Assembly: GCF_004118325.1 (NCBI RefSeq)
Contig: NZ_RDFA01000006.1
Span: 186,001-250,000 of the forward strand
Origin: Halorientalis pallida
GTDB lineage: Archaea > Halobacteriota > Halobacteria > Halobacteriales > Haloarculaceae
Length of the DNA stretch: 64,000 nt
Direction: 5' to 3'
Shown: one piece after another, positions 15,696 to 27,685 of the stretch
Layout of the letters: each line of letters opens with the position of its first letter
Numbering within the stretch: the first letter of the stretch is position 1
Notes under the pieces: model-generated
What the model was told of the DNA's origin: nothing
Database searches by the model: none
What the model saw: the letters and a program-made list of their open reading frames with translations, nothing else
Translations under genes and position numbers: made by a program

Positions 15696-16814
15696 TCAGT
15701 CCGTCGCCGCGTCGACGTGTCCGTCCCGGGTCCCGTCGAGACCGGCGTCGGCGGTCCCGTCCGGCGCGCCACCGACGACGGTGAGTTCGCGCTGGGGGAA
15801 CGGAATCTCGATGCCCTCTTCGCGGAACGCGGCGTGGACGGCCTTGACGAGGCGGTGGGTCACGCGACCTCGGAGGACCGGGTCGTCGATCCAGCCAAGC
15901 AGTTCGACGTCGACGGCCGAGTCGCTGAAGGAGCGGTAGCGGACTCGCGGTTTGGGTCGCTCCTCGATCAGTCCTTCCGCGGCAGCCACCTCCTTTAGAA
16001 CCGACTCCACGTGCTCGAGGTCGGAGTCGTAGGCGACGCCGACGGGAACCCGGACGCGGCGGTCCCGCCCCGGCGTGGACTCGTTGACGATCAGCGCCGA
16101 GTTCAGGACGCTGTTTGGCACCGTGACGAGCATGTCGTCGCGGGTCCGGATCACGGTCGACCGGATCGAGATGTCCTCGACGCGGCCGCGCTCCCCCGAA
16201 TCGAGCACGACGAAATCGCCGACGGCGTAGGTCCCGTCGGCGTACAGCGCGATGGAGCCGAAGAAGTTGGCGATGGTGTCTTTCGCCGCGAAGCCCACCA
16301 CGATCCCGACGATCCCCGCCGAGGCCAGCAGGGGCGTCACGTCGACCGACCACAGCGTGAGCAGGACGAACGTCGACGCGCCGAGGACGATGGCTGTCCA
16401 GACGTTCTGGAAGATCGGGAGGATCTTCCGGTCGAAGCTCACTTCGTCGCTCGCGGCCGTCGCGACCCGCCGCCCGAGTCGGGTCAGCGTCCAGGCCCAG
16501 AGGACGACGAGAATCGAGAGCGTCCCCGACCGCACCGGGTACCCGAACGTGGTGAAGTCCCAGACCACCGCCCCGGCGAGGTAGACGCCGCCGATCAGCA
16601 CGGAGACGTACAGCGGCGGGTGCAGCGTCGAGAACACCGCGTCGTCGACGTCGCCGTCGATCCGGCGGGTCAGTCGCCGGATCACGACGTCACCACCCAC
16701 CCGGACGAGCCAGGCGAGCGCCAGCGATCCACCGAGAATCACGAGGACGGCCGCCCACGGCGGCAGTCCCAGCACTGCCGCCTCGGCGTCCGTCCACAGG
16801 TCCGCGAGTTGCAT
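15696..16814 (-). CDS. Small-conductance mechanosensitive channel, MscS family
   Basis: A 372-residue MscS homologue that would release solutes when membrane tension rises, fitting for a halophile. Hydrophobic helices span about residues 17-40, 70-90, 98-112 and 130-150. The pore-lining TM3 is followed by the typical GIVGIVVGFAAKDTIANFFG segment. The beta domain then starts (YAVGDFVVLDSGERGRVED) with the conserved V-P-N motif (TVPNSVLNSALIVN). The C-terminus is acidic and disordered. It converges on the SLC13 pseudogene with a gap of only 4 nt. Confidence 0.92.
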   Translation of the reverse strand: MQLADLWTDAEAAVLGLPPWAAVLVILGGSLALAWLVRVGGDVVIRRLTRRIDGDVDDAVFSTLHPPLYVSVLIGGVYLAGAVVWDFTTFGYPVRSGTLSILVVLWAWTLTRLGRRVATAASDEVSFDRKILPIFQNVWTAIVLGASTFVLLTLWSVDVTPLLASAGIVGIVVGFAAKDTIANFFGSIALYADGTYAVGDFVVLDSGERGRVEDISIRSTVIRTRDDMLVTVPNSVLNSALIVNESTPGRDRRVRVPVGVAYDSDLEHVESVLKEVAAAEGLIEERPKPRVRYRSFSDSAVDVELLGWIDDPVLRGRVTHRLVKAVHAAFREEGIEIPFPQRELTVVGGAPDGTADAGLDGTRDGHVDAATD

Positions 16815-16956
16815 GCACTCGGTACGCCGTACCGATATATAGCCGTGCTGTCCTGACAGGGGGTCGTACGGTGGCTGTTACCACACGCCGCCGACTTAAA
16901 CGGACGAACAACTGAGGCGGTACTCGTTTTTGTCGGTCCGGTGAACGACGCAAAGA

Positions 16957-18504
<1,548 letters not shown>

Positions 18505-18505
18505 G

Positions 18506-18667
18506 TCAGGCGTCCGAGCAGTCGGTATCTTCGTCCGAGCGAGACTCGACTATTTGGTCGATGTCTGCCTTCGCGTCGGAATCAACCGTATCCAGTACGT
18601 CCCGGAACTTCTCGGCCTCGTCCGCTGAGAGTGTTCCCGTCAGGTCCAGCAGCGACGACCGTTTCAT
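18506..18667 (-). CDS. Small orphan protein, antitoxin-like (53 aa)
   Basis: A 53-residue acidic ORF (MKRSSLLDLTGTLSADEAEK...). The segment DLTGTLSADEAEKFRDVLDT resembles the C-terminal toxin-binding helix of VapB-type antitoxins, but no DNA-binding domain precedes it and no toxin gene is adjacent. It starts 32 nt after the HTH regulator's stop and on the same strand, so it may be expressed with it. It converges on the aldehyde dehydrogenase, with one base between stops. It may be a remnant or a real small protein. Confidence 0.5.
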   Translation of the reverse strand: MKRSSLLDLTGTLSADEAEKFRDVLDTVDSDAKADIDQIVESRSDEDTDCSDA

Positions 18668-18699
18668 GTGTTCGAATCCTAGCTCCGGCAAAAAGAGCG

Positions 18700-19353
18700 T
18701 TACCCCGGCAGAATCTCGCTGAGCACCCGCGACTCGATCTTCCGGAGGTGTTCGCCGACTGTCACGGGTGCGAGATCCAGTTCGGCGGCGATGTCCTCGT
18801 ACGTGGCATCGCGGGGCACGTCGTAGTAGCCCAGTTCGGCCGCCGTGAGCAGAATCTCCTGCTGGCGGTCGGTGAGCATCGAGAACAGCTGGCGGTCGTC
18901 GGGGTGGTACTCCCGCATCGCTTCCAGTTCCACGTCGACGCTGTCGGGGACGACCGCGAGCGCCTCGGTGATCGTCTCCTGGTCGCCCATGCCGGTGATC
19001 CGGATGCCGCCGTCGGACAGGCACTCGACGGGCGTGTCGACGACGATGCTGTACTCCTGCATCGCGCGGAACAGCGCGTCGACCAGGTCGTTGGGCTCGA
19101 AGTGGATGTACGCGTGGAGTTTCGAGCCCTCGCGGGAGACGCTGTACTCCAGCACGTCCTCGTGGCCGTCCATCAGGTCCCGGGCGCGGTCGAGCGGGCC
19201 CCGGGCCTCGTAGAGGAAGACGATGGTCCCGTCGTCGAGCTGGTTGAGGTGGTGGATCGCCACCCGGTCCAGTTCGGGATCGTCGACGATTGCCTGCTCG
19301 GCCGGGTGAAAGCCCTCCCGGTCCGGCCGCAACACAATCTCCACGTAACGCAT
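18700..19353 (-). CDS. Bat-type HTH-10 transcriptional regulator
   Basis: A 217-residue haloarchaeal regulator. The C-terminal 60 residues are the bacterio-opsin-activator-type HTH: LTDRQQEILLTAAELGYYDV, followed by PRDATYEDIAAELDLAPVTV and GEHLRKIESRVLSEIL. The N-terminal 140 residues form a sensory region of alternating beta strands (YVEIVLRPD, TIVFLYEARG, KLHAYIHFEP) whose ligand is unknown. It is divergently transcribed from the R2lox gene with a 176-bp gap holding a clear TATA box, so it may control that gene. Confidence 0.88.
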   Translation of the reverse strand: MRYVEIVLRPDREGFHPAEQAIVDDPELDRVAIHHLNQLDDGTIVFLYEARGPLDRARDLMDGHEDVLEYSVSREGSKLHAYIHFEPNDLVDALFRAMQEYSIVVDTPVECLSDGGIRITGMGDQETITEALAVVPDSVDVELEAMREYHPDDRQLFSMLTDRQQEILLTAAELGYYDVPRDATYEDIAAELDLAPVTVGEHLRKIESRVLSEILPG

Positions 19354-19462
19354 GACCCTCGCTAACGGCCGATCCCATATGTGTGCGGCGGTTACCTCGG
19401 CCGGCGAGCCCTTGGCTCTTCACCCCGGCGGGCCCTCACATCGGGACCCGTGCTATTGCGGT

Positions 19463-19470
19463 GGTATAAA
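19463..19470 (+). promoter_or_regulatory. TATA box for the R2lox gene
   Basis: GGTATAAA in the divergent gap lies about 60 nt upstream of the ATG at 19530, predicting a leader of roughly 35 nt. It lies about 110 nt upstream of the divergent regulator start. Confidence 0.5.
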
Positions 19471-19529
19471 TGACCCACTGAAGATTTGCACCACGGATAG
19501 GTGGTTCGTGCCGAACAGTCGGATGTACA

Positions 19530-20465
19530 ATGACACAGGTGGAGGACGACAGTCGCGAGATGCGACTCGACCCGGACTCGTTCGCACAGGGCTACTTCAA
19601 AAACGCCGTCTACCGGCACTGGGACCCCTACGAGATCGAGGGGCTGGAGGACGACAAACGGAAGATGGTCGAGTACGGCCCCGAGGAAGCCGAATTCGAC
19701 GAACTCCGGACCGCAATCGCCCGCTTCGGTGCGGGCGAGGAGGCCGTCACGGAGGACCTGATGCCGCTGGCGATGGTGCTGGAGGACATCGACGACCAGA
19801 TGTTCCTCTCCAGTCAGATCTACGAGGAGGCCAAGCACACGCAGTTTTTCGACCGGTTCTGGCGTGAGGTCATCGACCCGGTCGCCGAGGAGATGGGCTA
19901 CGAGGTCACCAACCCGACGGACCAGCGCTACTTCAACGACGACTACATCGCGCTGTTCGACAAGACCGAGGACGCGATGGAGCGTCTGCTGACCGACGAC
20001 ACGCCCGAGAACCGCGTTCGGGCGTACTGTCACTACCATCTGGTCGTCGAGTCCGTCCTCGCCCAGACCGGCTACTACGGCTTCCAGTCGGCCTTCTCGG
20101 ACCAGGGCTCCGACGAAGTTACCGACCAGGACTTCCCCAACTCCGACGGACTGGTCGACGGCATCGCCAAGGTCCGCTCCGACGAAGGCCGCCACGTCGG
20201 CTTCGGGATGAACAAGGTCCGTGGCTACGTCCAGTCCGGCGAGGTCAGCGAGGACGTGGTCCAGGAGACGCTCCAGAGTCTGATGCCCCACGTCGCGGGC
20301 ACGTTCAGCGACCTCACCGAGAGCCTGAACCCCGCGCCGCTCGTGGCCTACTCCCGCGACAAACTCACCCGCAGGATCGAGATCATCACCGACGCCGAGG
20401 CCGAGGTTCCCGACGTGGACGAACTCGTCGAACTCGGCAGCGACGACGCCGCCGCCGCCGACTGA
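19530..20465 (+). CDS. R2-like ligand-binding oxidase (R2lox)
   Basis: R2lox proteins are ferritin-like Mn/Fe oxidases related to ribonucleotide reductase R2 but not part of a reductase. All six metal ligands can be placed: E70 (GAGEEAV), E100 and H103 (EEAKHTQFF), E174 (HYHLVVES), E219 and H222 (DEGRHVGFG). The pair that forms the R2lox-specific Val-Tyr ether cross-link is also present: V73, three residues after E70, and Y169, five residues before E174. That spacing matches the family type protein. Length (311 aa) is typical. It lies beside a divergent Bat-type regulator. The native substrate is unknown for the family. Confidence 0.92.
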   Translation: MTQVEDDSREMRLDPDSFAQGYFKNAVYRHWDPYEIEGLEDDKRKMVEYGPEEAEFDELRTAIARFGAGEEAVTEDLMPLAMVLEDIDDQMFLSSQIYEEAKHTQFFDRFWREVIDPVAEEMGYEVTNPTDQRYFNDDYIALFDKTEDAMERLLTDDTPENRVRAYCHYHLVVESVLAQTGYYGFQSAFSDQGSDEVTDQDFPNSDGLVDGIAKVRSDEGRHVGFGMNKVRGYVQSGEVSEDVVQETLQSLMPHVAGTFSDLTESLNPAPLVAYSRDKLTRRIEIITDAEAEVPDVDELVELGSDDAAAAD

Positions 20466-20524
20466 CTCAATTCGTTCGTCAATCGAGCCCTGTCTCGCCA
20501 CGCTCGACAGGGGCGGACTGACGC
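20463..20524 (+). repeat. Single dispersed copy related to the 57-bp array
   Basis: Starting at the R2lox stop codon, this DNA has AATTCGTTCGTCAATCGAGC, then CCTGTCTCGCCACGCTCGAC and AGGGGCGGACTGACGC. It matches the 4253-4560 unit over most of its length, including the CGAGC and GCTCG arms. As in that array, the element starts in the stop-codon context of the upstream gene. Confidence 0.75.
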
Positions 20525-20648
20525 AGCTCGTTCCCGACACCCCGACTGGAAATCCCGACGACACGCTCCCAACACCACGACGACTCCCCCAACTACGCGT
20601 GATTCGGGTCCCGCTCCCCACGCTACGGGACCCACTCACTCTCGTTCG

Positions 20649-20670
20649 GGCCCGCGCCCACTCGCGGGCC
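20649..20670. repeat. Perfect inverted repeat in the intergenic gap
   Basis: GGCCCGCG, loop CCCACT, CGCGGGCC gives an 8-bp perfect GC stem. It lies in the 298-bp gap between R2lox and uppP, about 180 nt past the R2lox stop, and could act as a terminator structure or be a remnant of a palindromic element. Apart from this and the element at 20463-20524, I see nothing else in the gap. Confidence 0.6.
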
Positions 20671-20763
20671 ACCTCTTCTCTCCGGCCGCGTGGTGGACAG
20701 TTCCGCCGTGCCCCTCCGCCACAGTACCGAACGCTATTTGGGGTGCCGTAGCGCCTCCACTGT

Positions 20764-21573
20764 ATGGACGAGCAGTTGCTCGCCGTGATCGTCGGGGTCG
20801 TGCAGGGCGTGCTGGAGTGGTTGCCGGTCTCCAGCGAGGGGTCGGTCGCGCTGGTGTTGAATTTGCTCGGGAACGCCGATCCGGGGGCGGCGGTCCAGTT
20901 CGCGCTCTTTCTCCACGCCGGGACCGCGCTGGCGGCGACGGTCTTCTACCGCGACGAGATCGGGGGCGTCCTCCGGACGCTGCCCGCCCTCTCGACCGCC
21001 GACCCCTTCGGCGAGGACACCGCCGACGTCTCCTTCCTGCTCGTCGCCACGCTGTCCTCGATGGTGGTCGGACTGGCGGCCTACACCGCGCTCGAAGCCC
21101 TCGTGTCGGAACTGGCCGGCGGCGCGTTCGTGGCGCTGATCGGCGGGCTGCTGGTCGTGACGGGCGTGGTCCAGAAGGTCGCCGAGTCCAGGGGTAGTAT
21201 CGACCGCCGGACCGAGCCCGACCTGTTCGACGCGCTGGCGGTCGGCGTCCTGCAGGGCCTGGCGATCCTCCCCGGTGTCTCCCGATCCGGAACGACCGTC
21301 AGTGCGCTCCTCCTGCGGGGCCACGAGGGCGTCGAGTCCCTCCGGCTGTCCTTCCTGCTCGCCATCCCTGCCTCGCTCGGTGCGGGACTGCTCTCCTTCG
21401 AGGGACTCGGGATCGCGCCGACCGCGGCGGTGACCGCGCTCGCGGTGAGCGCCGTCGTCGGCTACCTCACCGTGGGCGCGCTGGTAGCGCTGGTCCGCCG
21501 GGTCGCATTCTGGGGCGTCTGTGTGGGCTTTGGCACGCTGGCCCTGGTCGGCGGTGGCCTCCTGTTGCTTTGA
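20764..21573 (+). CDS. uppP: UppP/BacA-type polyprenyl diphosphatase
   Basis: This 269-residue membrane enzyme would dephosphorylate a polyprenyl (in archaea, dolichyl) diphosphate and recycle the lipid carrier used for glycan assembly. Seven to eight hydrophobic helices are visible. The first motif, VVQGVLEWLPVSSEGS (residues 12-27), keeps the (E/Q)xxxE pattern. It has SEGS where E. coli has STGH, so the His considered important there is absent. The second motif, LPGVSRSGTTVSA, keeps the conserved Ser and Arg. It lies 1.2 kb before the glycan locus, consistent with a carrier-recycling role. Confidence 0.88.
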   Translation: MDEQLLAVIVGVVQGVLEWLPVSSEGSVALVLNLLGNADPGAAVQFALFLHAGTALAATVFYRDEIGGVLRTLPALSTADPFGEDTADVSFLLVATLSSMVVGLAAYTALEALVSELAGGAFVALIGGLLVVTGVVQKVAESRGSIDRRTEPDLFDALAVGVLQGLAILPGVSRSGTTVSALLLRGHEGVESLRLSFLLAIPASLGAGLLSFEGLGIAPTAAVTALAVSAVVGYLTVGALVALVRRVAFWGVCVGFGTLALVGGGLLLL

Positions 21574-21791
21574 CCGACCGTCGTTTCCAGTCGAAACCGC
21601 GACCGGCTCCGCCAGTGGTGTACAATCTCTGAGAACGACCCGACAACGTTTATCTTTCCCAACTGGGTAGTCTCCGACGAGTTCGACCAGTTCGGCGGGG
21701 TCGGTGGTCGGGTCGACCGACCGTCCCCTTGCCGCTGGCGACGCCAGGCACGCATGGACCGGAGACACCCCAGTCGTCGAGGTGATCGCCC

Positions 21792-22649
21792 GTGAGCGAC
21801 GCCGAGCAGAAGCTGCTGGACGCGCAGGGCGACTTCCTCTATGCCGTCCGGGGTGGCGAGGTCGACCAGGGTGCGACCTGGCAGTCCTGCCGCCTGATCG
21901 TGACGAACAAGCGGCTGGTGCTGGCGACCAGCGGGAACAAGCAGACGGTGCCGCTGGCGAAGCTCTCGCTGGTCGACGATCCGCCGGAGATCGAGGCGAC
22001 CGAACACGTCGCCAGCTTCACAGCCATCCGGGTCGGGAGTGCGATCATCTTCCTGACGCTGCCCGACGCCCAGCTGGAGGAGACGATCTGTCGGGCGACG
22101 CTACACGACGAGATCGTCCTGGTCAAACACCCGGCCGTCGAGGGCGGTGTCGTCCAGGACACCGAGTGGGAGAAAGCGAAGTTCCGCTACGTCGACGACA
22201 CGATCCAGATGGCCCTCTCGGACGGGCGCGTGGCCATCGGCATGGACAACGTCGGAACCATCGACACGAGTCAGTCGACGGTACGGAGTACCGACCGCAC
22301 CGTCATCTCGGTCGAACACACCGAGGACGACCGCAGCGTCGAGACCCACCTGACGGGGACCGAACGCCACACGCGAGCGCTGTCCTCGCTGTTCACCAGC
22401 GCCGTCGAGCGCAACGAGGGTGACGTGGGTGAACTCGACGACATGGAGAGTCAGGTGCTGATGGCGCTGTACTCCGGCGTCTCGCCGTTCGAGATGTCCG
22501 ACTTCGTCGGTATCCCGCCCGACGAGGTCGAGGAGATCTACCAGCGCCTGCTCGACATCGGTGCGGTCGACGAGGTCCGCGTTCGGACGGAAGTCGCACT
22601 GAACGCGCGTGGGAGAAACCTGGCGAGCGATGCCATGAGTGATGAGTAG
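21792..22649 (+). CDS. cheF: Taxis protein CheF
   Basis: CheF is an archaea-specific adaptor linking the Che signalling system to the archaellum motor. The 285-residue protein begins with a GTG and shows the CheF-arch domain: DAQGDFLYAVRGGE, SCRLIVTNKRLVLATSGNKQ and TVPLAKLSLVDDPPEIEATE. The C-terminal third (EVLMALYSGV-like, FVGIPPDEVEEIYQRLLDIG) resembles a winged-helix segment. No other che or arl gene lies in the window. A TTTATCTT box near 21650 would give a long leader of about 110 nt. Confidence 0.88.
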   Translation: MSDAEQKLLDAQGDFLYAVRGGEVDQGATWQSCRLIVTNKRLVLATSGNKQTVPLAKLSLVDDPPEIEATEHVASFTAIRVGSAIIFLTLPDAQLEETICRATLHDEIVLVKHPAVEGGVVQDTEWEKAKFRYVDDTIQMALSDGRVAIGMDNVGTIDTSQSTVRSTDRTVISVEHTEDDRSVETHLTGTERHTRALSSLFTSAVERNEGDVGELDDMESQVLMALYSGVSPFEMSDFVGIPPDEVEEIYQRLLDIGAVDEVRVRTEVALNARGRNLASDAMSDE

Positions 22650-22763
22650 TCGGCCGCTACTCTGTCCAGAATTCCCGTAATAAAGCCACTAACGTGCGTA
22701 ATGCTGTGGAAAACGGGGTTCGCCGGCCGGAAAGTTGAAACGGGCCGCCGGCAACCAATTTGT

Positions 22764-23956
22764 ATGAGCGTCAGCACGGCGGTTGTCCTCGCTGCCGGTG
22801 AAGGGACTCGGTTGCGTCCGCTGACGCGCAACCGTCCGAAACCGATGTTGCCCGCCGCCAATCGCCCGATCCTCGAACACGTGTTCGACGCCCTGGTCGA
22901 CGCCGGCATGGACGAACTCGTCTGTGTCGTCGGCTACAAGCACGACCGGGTGCAGGACCACTTCGGCCCGAGTTATCGGGACGTCCCCGTCCAGTACGTC
23001 CGCCAGCACAAACAGTTAGGAAGCGGCCACGCCCTCCTGCAGGCCCGCGCGGCCGTCGACGGCCCGCCGCTGGTCGTCAACGGTGATCGGCTCATCGAGT
23101 CCTCGATGGTCGAGGCCGTCGCGGAGGGCTTCGAGCGCCACGGCTCCAGCGCCGCCCTCGCGGTCCTGGAACACCCAGACGCCGGCCAGTACGGCGCGGT
23201 CGTCCTCCAGAACGACGAACTCACCGAGATAATCGAGAAACCCACGACCGGTGAGTACCGGCTGATCAACGCCGGGATCTACGCCTTCGACGCGGGAATC
23301 TTCGACGAGATCGCCGACACACCCCGGTCGGCCGGCGAACTCGCCCTGACCGACACCATCGCTCGCCTGGCCGAGCGCGGGCAGGTGCGGGGGGTCCGCT
23401 GTGAGGGGATGTGGGTCGACGCGACCTACCCCTGGGACCTGTTGACCGTCGCCCGGACGGTGCTGGCACGGGGAAAAGTCGACGTGCCCGAGCGAGACGA
23501 GCGCGTCTGGGTCCACGGCGACGCCCGCGTTCACGAGGACGCGACGCTCCGGCCGCCGGTCGTCGTCGGGCCGGACTCGGAGATCGGCCCCGGCGCGGTC
23601 GTCGGTCCCGACGTGGCGCTGGGATACAACGTCACCGTCGGCGCGAACGTGACGGTCGAACGCACAGTACTGGACGCCGACGCACGCGTCGATGCCGGGA
23701 GCGTCCTCGTCGACACCGTGACCGGGCAGGACGTGGACGTGGGTGCGGGCTCGGTCGTCCCTGGCGGGCAGGCCGACGTGCGCGTCGGCAACGAGGTCTT
23801 CGAGGATCAGCGCCTCGGCGCGGTCCTCGCGGATCGCGTCACCGCGGAGGGCGACGTGAGCTTCGACCCCGGCACGCTGGTCGGGCCGTCGGCGCACCTC
23901 CACACCGGCGCCCACGCCCGGGGACAGATCCCCGACGGCGCGGAGGTGATGCGCTG

Positions 23957-23957
<1 letters not shown>
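22764..23957 (+). CDS. glmU: Bifunctional sugar-1-phosphate nucleotidylyltransferase/acetyltransferase, GlmU-like
   Basis: Likely acetylates glucosamine-1-phosphate and attaches UMP to give UDP-GlcNAc. The 397-residue protein has the nucleotidyltransferase signature AAGEGTRLRPLTRNRPKPML at residues 9-28, with the catalytic Arg and Lys. The sugar-binding EKPTTGEYRLINAGIYAF region follows near residues 153-170. A left-handed beta-helix fills the C-terminal 150 residues (VVGPDSEIGPGAVVGPDV and similar hexapeptides). The stop overlaps the glmS start as TGATG, so the two are coupled and together supply UDP-GlcNAc to the cluster downstream. The ATG at 22764 is the family start. Confidence 0.9.
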
Positions 23958-25792
<1,835 letters not shown>

Positions 25793-26425
25793 TCAGCCGC
25801 TATCGTCGTCGTTCGGCTGTTTCTCCGGACGATCGGTCTCCTCTCCCGGCGGCTCCGGTGGTTCGAGGACCGCCCGGAGGAGGCGACCCGTTCGCGTCTC
25901 CGCGAGTTCCGACGCCGACAGCGGCACCTGGGTCGCCAGCGTGGCGAAGCCGAACAGGATCGCCCGGACGAGGAGGCCGGACTGCCCGAGATTGCCCAGC
26001 ACCAGCGAGAGCGCCGTCTCGACGAGGACCGCAACGACCGCGACGATGCCCAGCGCACGCACCGGTGCGTCCACGACGGAATCGGCCGTGGCCTGCGCAC
26101 TCGACCCGTCCCACGCGTCGGCGATCGGGTCGACGACGCGGTCCAGCACGCGGATGATCGGGCCGATGGTGTAGGTCTCCCGCAGGTCGACGACGATCAC
26201 GTCGGGGTCGGGTTCGGCGGTCAGCCAGCGGTACGACCACGAGGCGCGAACCCAGTCACCGAGCGTCGCTATCACTCCTCTCGTCGTGGAGCCGGCGGCG
26301 GCGGTCTCGAACCGGTCTACGACGGCGGTCAGTGTCTGCCCGGTCCGGGAGGTCGCGAACCAGTCCGCGACGGTCTCACGCACCCGAACGACGGCAGACA
26401 CGTCGTCGCTCGACGCATCACTCAT
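25793..26425 (-). CDS. Membrane-anchored protein of unknown function
   Basis: A 210-residue protein. The N-terminal 120 residues are soluble (SYRWLTAEPDPDVIVVDLRE and IIRVLDRVVDPIADAWDG). One or two hydrophobic segments follow near residues 125-160 (APVRALGIVAVVAVLVETAL, RAILFGFATLA), then an acidic Pro/Glu-rich tail. I do not recognise a catalytic motif. Its start overlaps the stop of the DUF4330-like gene by 8 nt, so the two are translationally linked. The pair sits at the head of the glycan locus, divergent from the SQD1-like gene. Confidence 0.7.
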   Translation of the reverse strand: MSDASSDDVSAVVRVRETVADWFATSRTGQTLTAVVDRFETAAAGSTTRGVIATLGDWVRASWSYRWLTAEPDPDVIVVDLRETYTIGPIIRVLDRVVDPIADAWDGSSAQATADSVVDAPVRALGIVAVVAVLVETALSLVLGNLGQSGLLVRAILFGFATLATQVPLSASELAETRTGRLLRAVLEPPEPPGEETDRPEKQPNDDDSG

Positions 26426-27536
26426 CGGACTCGAAATCGAGAAGGGTTCCGTGAATCGTAACGCCGTCGAACTCGAGGGTGACCTGGCGGCCGACCGTCA
26501 ACGGTCCGTCGTGGAACTGGATCGCCGACCCGCTCGCCCTGCCGGTCGCCCGGACGGTTAGGGTCACGTCGCGGTCCCGCGGATGGTCGCGGACGACGAG
26601 TTCGCCATCGCTGGTCGGCACGACCACGGTCGCGGGGCCCGTGGTCACGTCGACGAGCCGCGCGGTCCCGCCACGATGGCTCTCCGTCGTCCCCGGCCCG
26701 AGAGCCGTGGCGACAGCGGGCCGAACTCCCTCCCAGGCGATCGTCATGGTGACGTCGGTCGGGTCACCCGGTGGCTGGAGCGACCCGACAGCCCGGATCG
26801 TCCCGTCGAGTCCCTCCACGTGGTTCGTTCGGAGGGGGATGGTCGAGCCGACGCGGAGCGCCCGATCGGCGAACTCGGACTCGCCGCCGACGGTCCGGGT
26901 CGCGAGCGTGATACCCAGCCGGAGCCGGCGACGCTCGTCTTCGTTCGTCGGAATCGACACGACGGACCCGACCGTCGCGAGCGTCCGGTTGCCGACGGTG
27001 AGGCGGTCGCCGGTCTCGACCGCCGCCGCTGTCGACGCGTCGACCTCCGTCGTGAGGGACACGGCGACCGTGTCAGTCTGGAACGCCGACCCGTTGTGGT
27101 CGACGGACCGGACGGCTGCGTCCGTCTGGTAGCCGTCTCCGACGACAGTAACACTCCGTCCAGTACGGATCGGCGCGCCCCTGACAGGCAGTCCGGCGGG
27201 GTAGGCGATCCGGAGGAACGACTGCACGCGGCCGTTGGTCGCCCCGGTCCGGTGGACGTCGGTGACCCGAACCGTCGTGCTCGATCCGGCGAGCGTGACG
27301 TTCTGCCCCGCCTGGATCGCCGACGCGGACTGGACCGACTGCGGACCGAGCGCGAGCGTCGCGTAGCGAGTCTCGGTGTTCCCGCCGTCGCCATTTCCGC
27401 CCGGTTCCGCCTGGTCGCTACTACCGGTCACCAGCGCGACGCCCGCGCCGACTACTGCGAGCACGACCAACAGGACGAGCGCGTCGACCACGTTGACGCG
27501 TCCGAACAACCGTCCCTCCTCGTCGATCAACTCCAT
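26418..27536 (-). CDS. DUF4330-like membrane-anchored protein
   Basis: A 372-residue protein with the N-terminal signature MELIDEEGRLFGRVNVVDAL, followed at once by a TM helix (VLLVVLAVVGAGVALVTG). This matches what I know of DUF4330 proteins, which are anchored with a large extracytoplasmic part. The remaining 320 residues are beta-rich repeats with many Thr, Val and Asp (GRSVTVVGDGYQTD, GDRLTVGNRTLATVGSVV), suggesting several small barrel domains outside the membrane. The function is unknown. It is co-transcribed with the 210-residue downstream gene. Confidence 0.72.
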   Translation of the reverse strand: MELIDEEGRLFGRVNVVDALVLLVVLAVVGAGVALVTGSSDQAEPGGNGDGGNTETRYATLALGPQSVQSASAIQAGQNVTLAGSSTTVRVTDVHRTGATNGRVQSFLRIAYPAGLPVRGAPIRTGRSVTVVGDGYQTDAAVRSVDHNGSAFQTDTVAVSLTTEVDASTAAAVETGDRLTVGNRTLATVGSVVSIPTNEDERRRLRLGITLATRTVGGESEFADRALRVGSTIPLRTNHVEGLDGTIRAVGSLQPPGDPTDVTMTIAWEGVRPAVATALGPGTTESHRGGTARLVDVTTGPATVVVPTSDGELVVRDHPRDRDVTLTVRATGRASGSAIQFHDGPLTVGRQVTLEFDGVTIHGTLLDFESDE

Positions 27537-27645
27537 CGCTTGTCCCCCGCGTCGATCCCTGCGCGTATAGTGGTTTCGACAGATTCAGCCGTCAGCGACC
27601 CGATGTCGACGTTCCCGATAGCCACTGGCAGTGACAGATCACAAA

Positions 27646-27683
27646 CTATTTACTCGCGCGTGGTTACTCGGAACGTGAGTAAC
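27646..27683 (+). promoter_or_regulatory. Promoter with inverted-repeat operator candidate
   Basis: A CTATTTAC TATA-like box (27646-27653) is followed by GTTACTC (27663-27669), a 7-nt spacer and GAGTAAC (27677-27683), a perfect inverted repeat ending two bases before the SQD1-like ATG. TTACTCG also occurs at 27649-27655 as a direct repeat of the left arm. A repressor bound here would cover the expected transcription start. Confidence 0.55.
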
Positions 27684-27685
27684 TA

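Noticed and set aside
23411-23956. N-terminal extension of GlmS upstream of 23957
   Set aside because: GlmS needs Cys2 as nucleophile, which fixes the start at the MCGIIG methionine.
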